Part shown: piece after piece, positions 7,824-16,878 of the stretch
How the letters are laid out: the number at the start of each line of letters is the position of its first letter
Position numbering within the stretch: position 1 is the first letter of the stretch
Assembly (NCBI GenBank): GCA_963837105.1
Contig: CAWIMG010000001.1
Span: forward strand, 124,001-188,000
Reading direction: 5' to 3'
Length of the DNA: 64,000 nucleotides
From: UBA9676 sp963837105
GTDB lineage: Bacteria > Actinomycetota > Actinomycetes > Streptosporangiales > Streptosporangiaceae
The notes under the pieces: generated by a model
Database searches by the model: none
What the model was told of the DNA's origin: nothing
What the model saw: only the letters and a program-made list of their open reading frames with translations
Made by a program: the position numbers and the translations under genes

Positions 7824-8792
7824 TCAGCCGTCGGCGGCCAGCCCCGGGTTATCGCCACGCGCCAGGTCGGCCGCGCCCACCAGGCCGGCGTCAGCCCCCA
7901 GCTCGGCGAGCCTGATCGGCGCCTGCTCCCGGTAGGACCGGCCGGCCAGGCTGTGCCCGAACGCTGTCCGGGCTGGCCCGACCAGCAGTTCCCCGGCTTC
8001 GGATACGCCACCGCCGATGACGAAGCAGGCCGGGTCGAGGATGGCGGCCAGGTCGGCCAGTCCCTGGCCCAGCCAGCCACCGACGGTCTGGAAGCACTGG
8101 ATCGCAGCCGGGTCACCTTCCTGCGCTGCCTGGGTGACCTGCGCGCCGGTGATGCCCGCGGGGCTGCCGCCGGCCAGTTGCAGCAGCCGCGCCGCCTCGG
8201 CCGGGGACCGGCGGGCCAGCTCACGCGCCTCGGCCACCAGCGCGTTGCCGCTGGCGTACTGCTCCCAGCAGCCGCGGTTGCCGCAGCCGCACGGGCGGCC
8301 GCCGGGCACCACCCGGACATGCCCCGGCTCGCCGGCCATCCCCCACCGGCCCCGGTAGAGCTTGCCGTCCAGCACGATCCCGGCCCCGATGCCGGTGCCA
8401 ACCGCGACGAAGATGACGTGCTCGTGACCCCGGGCCGCGCCAAACCTGGCTTCCGCCCAGGCGCTGGCGTTCGCGTCGTTCTCCACCACCACCGGCAGTC
8501 CGATCAGGCCCTGGATCCGCTGGCGCAGTGGCTCGTCGCGCCAGGCGAGGTTAGGCGCGAACCGGACCGCACCACCCCACTCGTCGACGAAGCCGGCTGC
8601 CCCCAGGCCGACCGCGGTAGCCTGGTGCCGGCCGAGCAGGTCGGTGACGGCCTCCGCGATGACCTGCTCGGTCTGGCCGGGGCTGGCCGAGGGGGTGGGC
8701 CGCCGGACCCGCTCGATGATCTTTCCGTGCTCGTCGACCACCCCGGCGGCTACTTTGGTCCCCCCGATATCAACCCCGATCGTCAGGCTCAT
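7824..8792 (-). CDS. glkA: ROK-family glucokinase
   Basis: 322 residues. DIGGTKVAAGVV is the N-terminal ATP loop, ENDANASAWAE carries the catalytic Asp, and the ROK zinc site is CGCGNRGCWEQYASG near 170 with the preceding GEPGH. It phosphorylates glucose. In Streptomyces the homologous protein also mediates carbon catabolite repression. A good GGAGG precedes the ATG. The gene overlaps the end of the DUF5304 gene by 23 bases and is last in a three-gene operon. Confidence 0.92.
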   Translation of the reverse strand: MSLTIGVDIGGTKVAAGVVDEHGKIIERVRRPTPSASPGQTEQVIAEAVTDLLGRHQATAVGLGAAGFVDEWGGAVRFAPNLAWRDEPLRQRIQGLIGLPVVVENDANASAWAEARFGAARGHEHVIFVAVGTGIGAGIVLDGKLYRGRWGMAGEPGHVRVVPGGRPCGCGNRGCWEQYASGNALVAEARELARRSPAEAARLLQLAGGSPAGITGAQVTQAAQEGDPAAIQCFQTVGGWLGQGLADLAAILDPACFVIGGGVSEAGELLVGPARTAFGHSLAGRSYREQAPIRLAELGADAGLVGAADLARGDNPGLAADG

Positions 8793-9426
8793 CCGGCGGT
8801 CCTCCCGCGGCGTCTGCCGGCCCGGGCTCCTCCGCCGGCCCGGGCTCCTCCGCCGACCCAGCCGAGGCTCCCGCCGGCTCAGCCGCAGCTTCTGCCGGCC
8901 CGGCTGCGGGCCCCGCAGGCTCAGCCCCGTCCCCCGTGTCGTGCGGCCGGACTTCGTGCACGGTCACGTCCTGGACGATCACGTCCTGGACCGTCACGTC
9001 CTCCCCGCTGACATCGGCCCGGACGGTGACATCCGCCCATATCGTGGCCTCCGGCTCCGCCGCGTCCTGGCCGTCGGCACTCGCCGCCCGGCTGGCCGCC
9101 AGCGCCGACTCGACCGCCGACATGATCTCTTGCAGCAGCCCGGTCAGGGCACCGCCCGCCGCGGCCACCTGCGAGGCAGCGGCCGGCCCGGACTCCCGCA
9201 GCGCGCGGGCAGCCCGGCAGAGCGGGCACCACGCGCACTCGGGCGCCTCCTCTGGCGGTGGCTTGGTGGCCCGGCCCCACACGTCGCCCGGCTCGTCAGC
9301 GCGCCCGAGCACCGAGCGGAGCTGGCTGTTCACCTCACGGGTTACGCTGCGGGCACCGGAGCGGATCAGCCAGCGCTGGAAGTCACCGATCGGATCCGGG
9401 CTGGGCCGGCTGGACTGGTCTGTCAC
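8770..9426 (-). CDS. DUF5304 domain protein
   Basis: 218 residues, resembling the actinobacterial DUF5304 family found next to glucokinase genes. Residues 1-100 appear folded, with a CAWCPLCRAAR segment that could bind metal. The rest alternates a short V-rich run with VTV(Q/R/H) repeats (DVTVRADV, EDVTVQDVIVQDVTVHEV) and a long Ala/Glu/Pro tail. Translation is coupled on both sides: its GTG overlaps the upstream stop (GTGA), and its 3' end runs 23 bases into glkA. The function is unknown; position suggests a link to glucose metabolism or its regulation. Confidence 0.75.
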   Translation of the reverse strand: MTDQSSRPSPDPIGDFQRWLIRSGARSVTREVNSQLRSVLGRADEPGDVWGRATKPPPEEAPECAWCPLCRAARALRESGPAAASQVAAAGGALTGLLQEIMSAVESALAASRAASADGQDAAEPEATIWADVTVRADVSGEDVTVQDVIVQDVTVHEVRPHDTGDGAEPAGPAAGPAEAAAEPAGASAGSAEEPGPAEEPGPADAAGGPPDEPDDRG

Positions 9427-9875
9427 GTCGTGCCTCCTGTTCCGGCCTCTACCCGGCCTTTGAGTCCCTTCAGCGCCGTGTCAACGATGGCCTTCTCGGC
9501 CCGGCGCTTCATCATGCCCAGCATCGGGATCCTGACATCGACCACCAGCTCATAGGTGACCGTGGTGCCCTGGCCGGCGTCGGCCAGCAGATAGCCGCCG
9601 TTCATCTCGGTGATCACCGCGCCGGCCTCGGCCAGTTCCCACCGGACCGCGCGGTCACTGTCCCAGGTGTAGGCGAGCACATAGCTGTCCCTGATGACAC
9701 CGGCGTCGAGCTGGAACCGCACCCTGGTGCCGCGGCCGGCCTCGTCCCGGCTGATGACCTCCGCCGACCGGATAGCCGATATCCACTGCGGGTAGGCAGC
9801 GAAGTCGGCGATCACCGACATCACCTCGGCTAGCGGTGCCGTCACCGCGATGCTGGCACTCGTCCGGTCAGCCAT
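9423..9875 (-). CDS. SRPBCC (polyketide cyclase/START-like) protein
   Basis: 150 residues with the helix-grip pattern: APLAEVMSVIADFAAYPQWISAIRSAEV at the N-terminus, alternating strands in the middle and a long C-terminal helix (LGMMKRRAEKAIVDTALKGLKGRVE). These proteins bind hydrophobic ligands; the M. tuberculosis relative at the same chromosomal position is Rv2185c. It is the first gene of the operon with DUF5304 and glkA. A TACGCT box sits 6 bases before the ATG with no Shine-Dalgarno, so translation is probably leaderless. Confidence 0.85.
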   Translation of the reverse strand: MADRTSASIAVTAPLAEVMSVIADFAAYPQWISAIRSAEVISRDEAGRGTRVRFQLDAGVIRDSYVLAYTWDSDRAVRWELAEAGAVITEMNGGYLLADAGQGTTVTYELVVDVRIPMLGMMKRRAEKAIVDTALKGLKGRVEAGTGGTT

Positions 9876-9881
9876 GCTGGG

Positions 9882-9887
9882 AGCGTA
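9882..9887 (-). promoter_or_regulatory. -10 box, leaderless start of SRPBCC-DUF5304-glkA operon
   Basis: TACGCT on the minus strand, separated from the ATG at 9875 by exactly 6 bases (CCCAGC). This spacing puts the transcription start at the start codon. Confidence 0.5.
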
Positions 9888-9891
9888 CCGC

Positions 9892-9939
9892 TACCGCTCC
9901 AGGACATACGGCTTCTACCACTCCAGGACATAGGGCCTC
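9892..9939. repeat. 24-bp tandem duplication over a stop codon
   Basis: Two adjacent 24-base copies (9892-9915 and 9916-9939), about 21 of 24 bases identical. The inner copy is the true 3' end of the metallophosphoesterase (PYVLEW, stop). The outer copy repeats the pattern after the stop (PYVLER, stop). Confidence 0.8.
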
Positions 9940-10682
9940 CGGGTGGCGCGGAAGTGGCCGACGTTGACGCACTCGGACCGGCCGATCCTGGCCCGGTGGG
10001 CCAGTGGCTGGTGGACGTGGCCGAACAGCACGTGCCGGGGCTGAGTGCGGCGGATATGGCTGGCCAGCGCCTCGCTGCCGCGCTCCAGCCGGTAGGCGAC
10101 CGTGTCGTACAGCAGCTGGGGAACAGCCGGCGGGATGTGGCTGCACAGCACGTCCACGTCGCCCACCGCCGCCACCTTGGCCGCATAGACGTCGTCGTCG
10201 AGCTCATTGGGCGTCCGGTAGGGCGAGCGCAGGCCGCCGCCCACGAACCCGAATGTCCATCCGCCGAGTTCGGCCCGTTCGCCATCGAGCACCTGGTGGC
10301 CCGGCCGCAGCTGGCTGGGCCACAGCTGCGGGATGTCCACGTTCCCGTAGGTGAGGTAGGCGGGCTCGGGCACGGCCGCGAACAGTTCCGCGTACTGGCG
10401 GGTGGCGGCACCGCGGATGTGCGCAGCCGGGTCTCCGCCGAGCTGCCGCCACAGCCCGGCGGACAGCGCGCGGGCGTCGTCGAACCGCCTCTGGGTCCGC
10501 AGGGCGATGAACCGGCTGGTGGCTTCGGCGCCGAACAGGTCCGGGAAGATTCCCTGCCCATGGTCGGCGTAGTCGATGAACAGCAGCAGATCCCCGAGCC
10601 AGATCAGGGCGTCGGCGCCGGCGGCCGCCGCGCGCAGCGGGCCGGCCGCGCCGTGCACATCGCTGACCACGTGGACCCGCAT
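9915..10682 (-). CDS. Calcineurin-like metallophosphoesterase
   Basis: 255 residues with the metal-binding series SDVHG (residues 7-11), GDLL (near 30), GNVD (near 112), CSH (near 187) and GHVH (near 224). It probably hydrolyses a phosphomonoester or phosphodiester in the cytoplasm; the substrate is not evident. ATG 10682 places SDVHG right after a first beta strand. A TAGTGT box lies 7 bases before the ATG and there is no Shine-Dalgarno. Confidence 0.85.
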   Translation of the reverse strand: MRVHVVSDVHGAAGPLRAAAAGADALIWLGDLLLFIDYADHGQGIFPDLFGAEATSRFIALRTQRRFDDARALSAGLWRQLGGDPAAHIRGAATRQYAELFAAVPEPAYLTYGNVDIPQLWPSQLRPGHQVLDGERAELGGWTFGFVGGGLRSPYRTPNELDDDVYAAKVAAVGDVDVLCSHIPPAVPQLLYDTVAYRLERGSEALASHIRRTQPRHVLFGHVHQPLAHRARIGRSECVNVGHFRATRRPYVLEW

Positions 10683-10689
10683 GCACGAC

Positions 10690-10695
10690 ACACTA
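10690..10695 (-). promoter_or_regulatory. -10 box, leaderless start of metallophosphoesterase
   Basis: TAGTGT on the minus strand with a 7-base spacer (GTCGTGC) to the ATG at 10682. Confidence 0.5.
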
Positions 10696-10854
10696 AGCGC
10701 ACCGGTATGACCGGGCCCGGGACCGGGAACGGCTCAGGTGGCGGGTCACGCCGGAGCCGGCGCCGGCCGCCGTAAGCTACCCAGGCACAGGGGTGGGCCG
10801 GCCAGGCTGATGGTGGCCGGTTCCCCGGTCCCTGGGGCGGGTAAGGAGGCACGC

Positions 10855-12699
<1,845 letters not shown>

Positions 12700-12727
12700 C
12701 CGGCCCGGCCGCTCACCCCTGGGCCGG
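12700..12727. terminator. Candidate bidirectional terminator
   Basis: CCGGCCC and GGGCCGG, a 7-bp stem with a 14-base loop, fill the gap between the convergent ligase and glycosyltransferase genes. No T-run. Confidence 0.4.
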
Positions 12728-13855
12728 TCAGCCAGCCAGGATCCGCTGCAGCCGCTGGCTGACCAGGTCCCAGCGCCACTCCTGGTCCACCCAGGCCATG
12801 CCCTTCTCGCCCATCGCCCTGGCCCCGGCCGGGTCGGTGAGCAGTTCCACCAGCCGGTTCACCAGGCCGGCCGCGCTGCGCCCAGGCACGACATAGCCGG
12901 TCTCCCCGGCCACGATGGCATCCGGCGCGTTGCCGGAGTCGCCCCCGATCACCGGCAGGCCGGTGGCGGATGCCTCCAGGTAGACGATGCCCAGGCCCTC
13001 CACGTCCAGCCCGTGCCGGCGGGTGCGGCAGGGCATCGCGAACACGTCGCCCGCGTCGTAGTAGGCCGGCAGTTCCGGCCAGGGCACCGGCCCGGCGAAG
13101 ACAACCGAGCCGGTCACCCCGTTGCGGGCGGCCAGCCGTTCCAGCGCCGCCCGGTACCGGCCGCCGCCCACGATCAGCAGCAGCGCGTCCGGGACCGCGG
13201 CCAGCACCTCCGGCCAGGCCCGGATGAGCGTGTCCTGCCCCTTGCGCGGCACCAGCCGTGACACACAGACGGTCACCGGCCGGACGCCCAGGCCGAGCCG
13301 TTCGCGGACGGCGGCTCCACCCGCACCCGGCCGGAAGACGCTGGTGTCCACCCCCGGTGCGAGCCGGGCCATCCGGGCCGCCGCGGCCGGGGACAGCGCC
13401 CTGGCCACCCGGACCCGGGTGTACTCGCCGAGATAGGTGACCGTGTCGGTGCTGTCACCAATGCGGCGGAGCAGGCTGCGGGCGCCGGGCAGCACCGCCC
13501 AGCCCGCCTCGTGCCCGTGGGTGATGGCAACCAGCCGCCGCGCTCCGGCCCGGCGCAGCGATGGCGCCAGCAGGCCAAGCGGCGCCGCCGCGCCGAACAG
13601 CACCGTGTCGCAGCCGTCCCGGCGTAGCAGCCGGGCCGCCCGGCGGGCGACCGACGGCACCGGCAGCATCAGCGAGGTGGGATGACGCTCGACCGGGAAG
13701 GGCTGGGCCGCGTCGAACTCGGCGGCTCCCGGCCAGGCCGGCGCGTACACGGTGACGCTGCCGGGGGGCAGCCCGGCCGCCAGGGCGTGCACGAACGACT
13801 GGATCCCCCCGGCCCGCGGCGGGAAGTCGTTGGTGACGACCAGAACCTTGGGCAT
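12728..13855 (-). CDS. pimB: GT4 glycosyltransferase, PimB-type mannosyltransferase
   Basis: 375 residues with a GT-B fold: an N-terminal TNDFPPRAGGIQSFVHALAAGL (acceptor domain), CVSRLVPRKGQDTLIRAWP at the start of the donor domain and the EGLGIVYLEASATGLPVI E(x7)E motif near 290. This pattern matches PimB', which adds the second mannose from GDP-mannose to phosphatidylinositol monomannoside on the cytoplasmic face. The ATG has GGGAGC just upstream. Neighbours fadD15, NlpC/P60 and trpD reproduce the PimB' (Rv2188c) neighbourhood, supporting the call; activity itself is inferred. Confidence 0.8.
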   Translation of the reverse strand: MPKVLVVTNDFPPRAGGIQSFVHALAAGLPPGSVTVYAPAWPGAAEFDAAQPFPVERHPTSLMLPVPSVARRAARLLRRDGCDTVLFGAAAPLGLLAPSLRRAGARRLVAITHGHEAGWAVLPGARSLLRRIGDSTDTVTYLGEYTRVRVARALSPAAAARMARLAPGVDTSVFRPGAGGAAVRERLGLGVRPVTVCVSRLVPRKGQDTLIRAWPEVLAAVPDALLLIVGGGRYRAALERLAARNGVTGSVVFAGPVPWPELPAYYDAGDVFAMPCRTRRHGLDVEGLGIVYLEASATGLPVIGGDSGNAPDAIVAGETGYVVPGRSAAGLVNRLVELLTDPAGARAMGEKGMAWVDQEWRWDLVSQRLQRILAG

Positions 13856-13939
13856 CGCGCTCCCGGTGCTGCCCGGCGACGGGTGACGGAGTGAGTGTAA
13901 TGTCGGGTCTCCGCCGCCTGGGCAGCTCAGCGGGAGCGG

Positions 13940-14956
13940 TCAGGGCAGGACTGCACCGTCCAGGTTGGACGAGTACCACGACGAGTTGAGGGCGACTTTT
14001 TCCACGTTCATGCCCGGTTGTGGCGCATCGATGAGATACCCGCCCCCGACGTAGATGCCCACGTGGCTGTCCCCGGCGAACTCCAGGATGTCCCCCGGCT
14101 GGAGATTGGACGTCGAGACCGACGGCAGGCCCGCCTGCCCGTAGCTGGTGCGCGGAATGGACACCCCGGCTGACGCCCAGGCCGACATGGTGAGCCCGGA
14201 GCAGTCGAACCCGGCACCGCACGGGCCGGTGCCACCGTAGACATACGGGCAGCCCAGCTGCGCGTAGGCGAACGCGACCGCCTTGCCTGCCTGAGTGTTG
14301 GTGGGGCCGGAGTAGCTGCCGCCGGTGGCGCCGCCGCCGATCAGCGTGCTCCGCTGCTGCGCGGTCAGGGTGGCCAGGATCGACTGCTGCTGGGCGAGCA
14401 GCTTGCTCTCGGTTGCCTTCTGCTGGCTCAGCTGCCGCTTGTCGGCCGAGATCGCGGCCTCGATCCGCTGGCTGTACTGCTTGGCCTCGGTGAGCTGCCG
14501 CGCGGCCGAGACGAACTGCTGGACCTGCTCATACCGGTTGCTGGCCAGGTGGATGAGGTACGCGGACTGGGACAGCACCGTCTGCGGGTCATTGGAGGTG
14601 AGCACGGACGCGGCGGAGGTCATGTTGCCGTTCTCATACGCGAACGAGGCGATCTGGCCGATCTGGGCGCGCATGTCCTGGAACTGGACCTGGTCCTGGC
14701 CGATCTCCTTGGTGACCAGCGCCAGCCGCTGCCGGGCGGCAGCCAGGTTCTGGCTCGCCACGTCGTACTGCTGGTTGAGCACGTTCAGCTGGTTGGTCAG
14801 CTTGTTGACCTTCGCCTGCACGGAACTGACGCTGGGCTGGGGGGCCGCGCTGGCCGCCCCGGCCGACGTCAGCAGCCCGGCGGTGGTGAGGATCGCGGTC
14901 GCAAGGCAAACGCCGCGGCGGATCCGGGGGGAACGGACGGCTGGATGCGTACCCAC
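13940..14956 (-). CDS. Secreted NlpC/P60 peptidoglycan endopeptidase with coiled coil
   Basis: 338 residues. A signal peptide (basic start, then a hydrophobic run ending in ...GAASAA) spans about residues 1-38. Residues 40-190 form a long Gln/Ala-rich coiled coil, as in RipA-like hydrolases. The C40 domain follows with FDCSGLTMSAW (catalytic Cys near 250), SHVGIYVGGG (His) and a polar third residue. It is expected to cut the peptide stems of peptidoglycan outside the membrane during growth or division, with the coiled coil acting as an autoinhibitory or partner-binding arm. GTG 14956 has GAAGGAG 11 bases upstream. It is preceded by an unusually long leader. Confidence 0.88.
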   Translation of the reverse strand: MGTHPAVRSPRIRRGVCLATAILTTAGLLTSAGAASAAPQPSVSSVQAKVNKLTNQLNVLNQQYDVASQNLAAARQRLALVTKEIGQDQVQFQDMRAQIGQIASFAYENGNMTSAASVLTSNDPQTVLSQSAYLIHLASNRYEQVQQFVSAARQLTEAKQYSQRIEAAISADKRQLSQQKATESKLLAQQQSILATLTAQQRSTLIGGGATGGSYSGPTNTQAGKAVAFAYAQLGCPYVYGGTGPCGAGFDCSGLTMSAWASAGVSIPRTSYGQAGLPSVSTSNLQPGDILEFAGDSHVGIYVGGGYLIDAPQPGMNVEKVALNSSWYSSNLDGAVLP

Positions 14957-15202
14957 CTGGTGACACGCTCCTTCTTCCCGCGCCGCTCGGCCGGTTGAGC
15001 TACACCGCGGCGGTGCCGCGGCCCCGCGGCTGGGCCAGGAATGGCCTCAGCCGGCTCGCCGGTGAAAGCCGCCTCTGGCGGGGAGGTGAGAGCAGCTCTC
15101 CGGCGGGTCTCCGGCTCCCCGGCCGGTGAGTTGCTGCTGGCCGGGGCCTCAGCGGTGGCCGATCACCGCCGCCATCCTGACGGCTGTGGAGTGATGCAGC
15201 CG
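14957..15202 (-). ncRNA. Long structured 5' leader, candidate riboswitch
   Basis: About 245 untranslated bases lie between the inferred transcription start and the hydrolase GTG. They contain strong hairpins: CCCCGGCC/GGCCGGGG (15117-15124 with 15139-15146), a 10-bp imperfect stem at 15028-15052 closed by a 4-base loop, and a GC-rich stem just before the ribosome site. In Actinobacteria, c-di-AMP (ydaO-class) riboswitches are known upstream of NlpC/P60 and Rpf wall hydrolases. The GGGGAGCC...GAGACCC segment is compatible, but I cannot confirm the consensus by eye. No gene lies in 14957-15314. Confidence 0.4.
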
Positions 15203-15208
15203 GGCCTG

Positions 15209-15238
15209 ACATTAGGGGAAATCAGCCGGTGAATTCAA
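15209..15238 (-). promoter_or_regulatory. Sigma-70-type promoter of the NlpC/P60 gene
   Basis: Minus strand: TTGAAT (15233-15238) as -35, an 18-base spacer, then TAATGT (15209-15214) as -10. It stands out in an otherwise GC-rich gap and predicts a start near 15202. Confidence 0.6.
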
Positions 15239-15314
15239 CCGCTTCGCACACTCTGGCCTCACGTTTCTTCCTCACCAGCCACAGCCGTCATGCCGGTGAC
15301 ACCCCCGATCGGGC

Positions 15315-15503
15315 TCAGGAAGCACGAGACACCGGCGCCCGCAGCCGCAGCGGGGACACCATCCGGGCGTCCGCGAGCACCCGCAGCGCCCGCTCCTCCT
15401 CAGCATCGATCCGGGCTGGCCCGGGCGGGCCCAGCAGAGCCATGACCACGCAGTCGGGGCAGGCGATATCCCGCATCACACACCGGTCGCAGTCGATAAG
15501 CAT
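15315..15503 (-). CDS. Small cysteine-rich actinobacterial protein
   Basis: 62 residues. The N-terminus has CDRC and CPDC (Cys at 5, 8, 15 and 18 approximately), which could form a small zinc or Fe-S site, followed by a hydrophobic VVMALL and an Ala/Arg helix. A strong TAAGGAGAG precedes the ATG. Similar small proteins with this N-terminal pattern occur across Streptomyces; the function is unknown. The 249 bases between it and the divergent exonuclease hold a GC-rich hairpin near 15658-15680 and the exonuclease promoter, and nothing else I can identify. Confidence 0.75.
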   Translation of the reverse strand: MLIDCDRCVMRDIACPDCVVMALLGPPGPARIDAEEERALRVLADARMVSPLRLRAPVSRAS

Positions 15504-15740
15504 GATCTCTCCTTAGCTGTCCTGGCTTGAGCCGCGCCCACACGCTAGAACCCCCCACCGACAATCCGTTCGCCACCGGTGCCTGGCCAGACAGGGTCGA
15601 TTCGGGTCGCTCCCACAGCCCAAACCGACCAAGTCTCCGCTTCCGGTGGTGGCGGGGCGCGCGTGGGAGAGCGCGCGTCACAGCGGCACCGCGGGAGCGC
15701 GGGCCCGGCGCGCCTGGGCGGGAGTGTCAGTAGCCCGGCC

Positions 15741-15746
15741 TACGGT
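15741..15746 (+). promoter_or_regulatory. -10 box, leaderless start of exonuclease
   Basis: TACGGT followed by 6 bases (TGAGCC) and then the GTG at 15753; no Shine-Dalgarno. Confidence 0.5.
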
Positions 15747-15752
15747 TGAGCC

Positions 15753-16814
15753 GTGATCACCTGGGACATGCCGGCCGGGCAGGTGCTGGCCCCGGACGGC
15801 AATCAGCCGCTCGAGGAGATCGAGTTTGTCGTCGTCGATGTGGAGACGACCGGCTGGACCCCGGGCACGGCGCAGATCACCGAGATCGGCGCGGTCCGGA
15901 TCCGCGGCGGCAAGCTCAAAGGCCAGTTCACCTCGCTGGTCAACCCCGGTGGCCCGATTCCCGGGCGGGTCACCGAACTCACCGGCATCACCGACACGAT
16001 GGTCGCGGCCGCTCCACCGCTGGACCGGGTGCTGCCCGCGTTCCTGGCGTTCGCCAGCGGCGGCGTGCTCACTGCCCACAACGCCCCCTTCGACATCGCC
16101 TTCCTCACCGCCGCCTGCCGGGCCTGCGGCCTGCCCTGGCCGCAACTGCCGGTGGTGGACACGGTGGATCTGGCCCGGCGCGTGCTCGGCGAGGACGAGG
16201 TGCCCAACTGCAAGCTGGCCACGCTGGCGGAGTACTTCGGAGCGCGGACCACACCCAGCCACCGGGCACTGGCCGACGCACTGGCCACCGCGGACGTGCT
16301 GACGGCCCTGCTGCCCCGGCTCGCCGCCGCGGGCATCAGCACGCTCGATGAGATCCGGCTGCGCCGGATGCCGGGAAGCTGGCGGATGCTGGCCAGGCGC
16401 TGGTTCCGGGCCGGCTGGGCCGGCCGGGCCGATCAGACCGGCCAGGCCGGCCGGGTCAGCAGCGGGCCAGGCGGCGGGCGGTACGCTACCGGCCATGGCT
16501 GGGCATCGGCACCCGGGGAGGCAGACGTGATCACCGCGATCGTCCTGGTGAGAGCGGACGTGGCACGCATTCCGGAGACGGCCGAGGCGATCGCGCAGAT
16601 CCCCGAGGTCAGTGAGGTCTACTCGGTCACCGGCGAGTTCGACCTGGTAGCGCTGGTGCGCGTACGCGCGCACGAGGAACTCGCGGACGTCATCCCCGGC
16701 AACCTGAACCGGGTCGCCGGGGTGACCCACACCGAGACACATATCGCGTTCCGCACCTACTCGCGGCATGACCTGGAAGCCGCCTTCGCCCTCGGCTTCC
16801 CCGAGTCCGCCTGA
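15753..16814 (+). CDS. DnaQ-like 3'-5' exonuclease, reading through into a RAM domain
   Basis: 353-codon open frame. Residues 20-195 are a DEDDh exonuclease: VVDVETTG (Exo I), LTAHNAPFDIAFL (Exo II) and HRALADALAT (Exo III His-x4-Asp), as in DNA polymerase III epsilon-type proteins. Residues 215-258 are low-complexity Gly/Ala/Arg sequence. Residues 259-353 are a complete Lrp/AsnC ligand-binding (RAM) domain that in relatives is a separate protein. The linker coincides with a large inverted repeat, a promoter-like TACGCT and a tiny ORF, so it looks like translated intergenic DNA after loss of the exonuclease stop. Either a fusion protein is made, or both products are. The M. tuberculosis counterpart at this locus (Rv2191) also carries an extra C-terminal domain, but a different one. 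Confidence 0.75.
   Translation: MITWDMPAGQVLAPDGNQPLEEIEFVVVDVETTGWTPGTAQITEIGAVRIRGGKLKGQFTSLVNPGGPIPGRVTELTGITDTMVAAAPPLDRVLPAFLAFASGGVLTAHNAPFDIAFLTAACRACGLPWPQLPVVDTVDLARRVLGEDEVPNCKLATLAEYFGARTTPSHRALADALATADVLTALLPRLAAAGISTLDEIRLRRMPGSWRMLARRWFRAGWAGRADQTGQAGRVSSGPGGGRYATGHGWASAPGEADVITAIVLVRADVARIPETAEAIAQIPEVSEVYSVTGEFDLVALVRVRAHEELADVIPGNLNRVAGVTHTETHIAFRTYSRHDLEAAFALGFPESA
16418..16452. terminator. 17-bp inverted repeat inside the exonuclease frame
   Basis: Bases 16418-16434 and 16436-16452 are inverted copies with two mismatches and a single central base. It resembles the terminator of the exonuclease gene, yet here it lies within the open frame. Confidence 0.6.
16482..16487 (+). 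promoter_or_regulatory. Internal -10 box for leader ORF and RAM-domain gene
   Basis: TACGCT, followed after 7 bases by the ATG at 16495. It is inside the exonuclease reading frame and directly after the inverted repeat. Confidence 0.45.
16495..16530 (+). CDS. Possible 11-residue leaderless leader peptide
   Basis: ATG 16495 opens an 11-codon ORF (MAGHRHPGRQT) whose TGA overlaps the GTG of the RAM-domain gene as GTGA. The ATG is 7 bases after a -10 box. Its sequence covers the Shine-Dalgarno site of the downstream gene, so its translation could open or block that site. Short ORFs can arise by chance. Confidence 0.35.
   Translation: MAGHRHPGRQT
16527..16814 (+). CDS. Stand-alone Lrp/AsnC ligand-binding (RAM) domain protein
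   Basis: 95 residues from an internal GTG preceded by GGGGAGG at ideal spacing. The sequence ITAIVLVRADVARIPETAEA, VYSVTGEFDLVALVRVR and THTETHIAFRTYSRHDLE is the RAM fold without a DNA-binding helix-turn-helix. Such proteins form dimers or octamers that bind amino acids and may modulate full Lrp regulators. It is in the same frame as the upstream exonuclease. trpD lies immediately beyond in the opposite orientation, which fits an amino-acid theme. Confidence 0.8.
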   Translation: MITAIVLVRADVARIPETAEAIAQIPEVSEVYSVTGEFDLVALVRVRAHEELADVIPGNLNRVAGVTHTETHIAFRTYSRHDLEAAFALGFPESA

Positions 16815-16815
16815 C

Positions 16816-16834
16816 CCCGGCAGCCCACGCCGGG
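16816..16834. terminator. Candidate bidirectional terminator
   Basis: CCCGGC and GCCGGG around a 7-base loop, right after the RAM-domain stop and before the convergent trpD end. Short stem, no T-run. Confidence 0.35.
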
Positions 16835-16878
16835 CCGGCCAGCACCGGCGCCTCTTGCCGGGCACGCTGACTGGGAGT

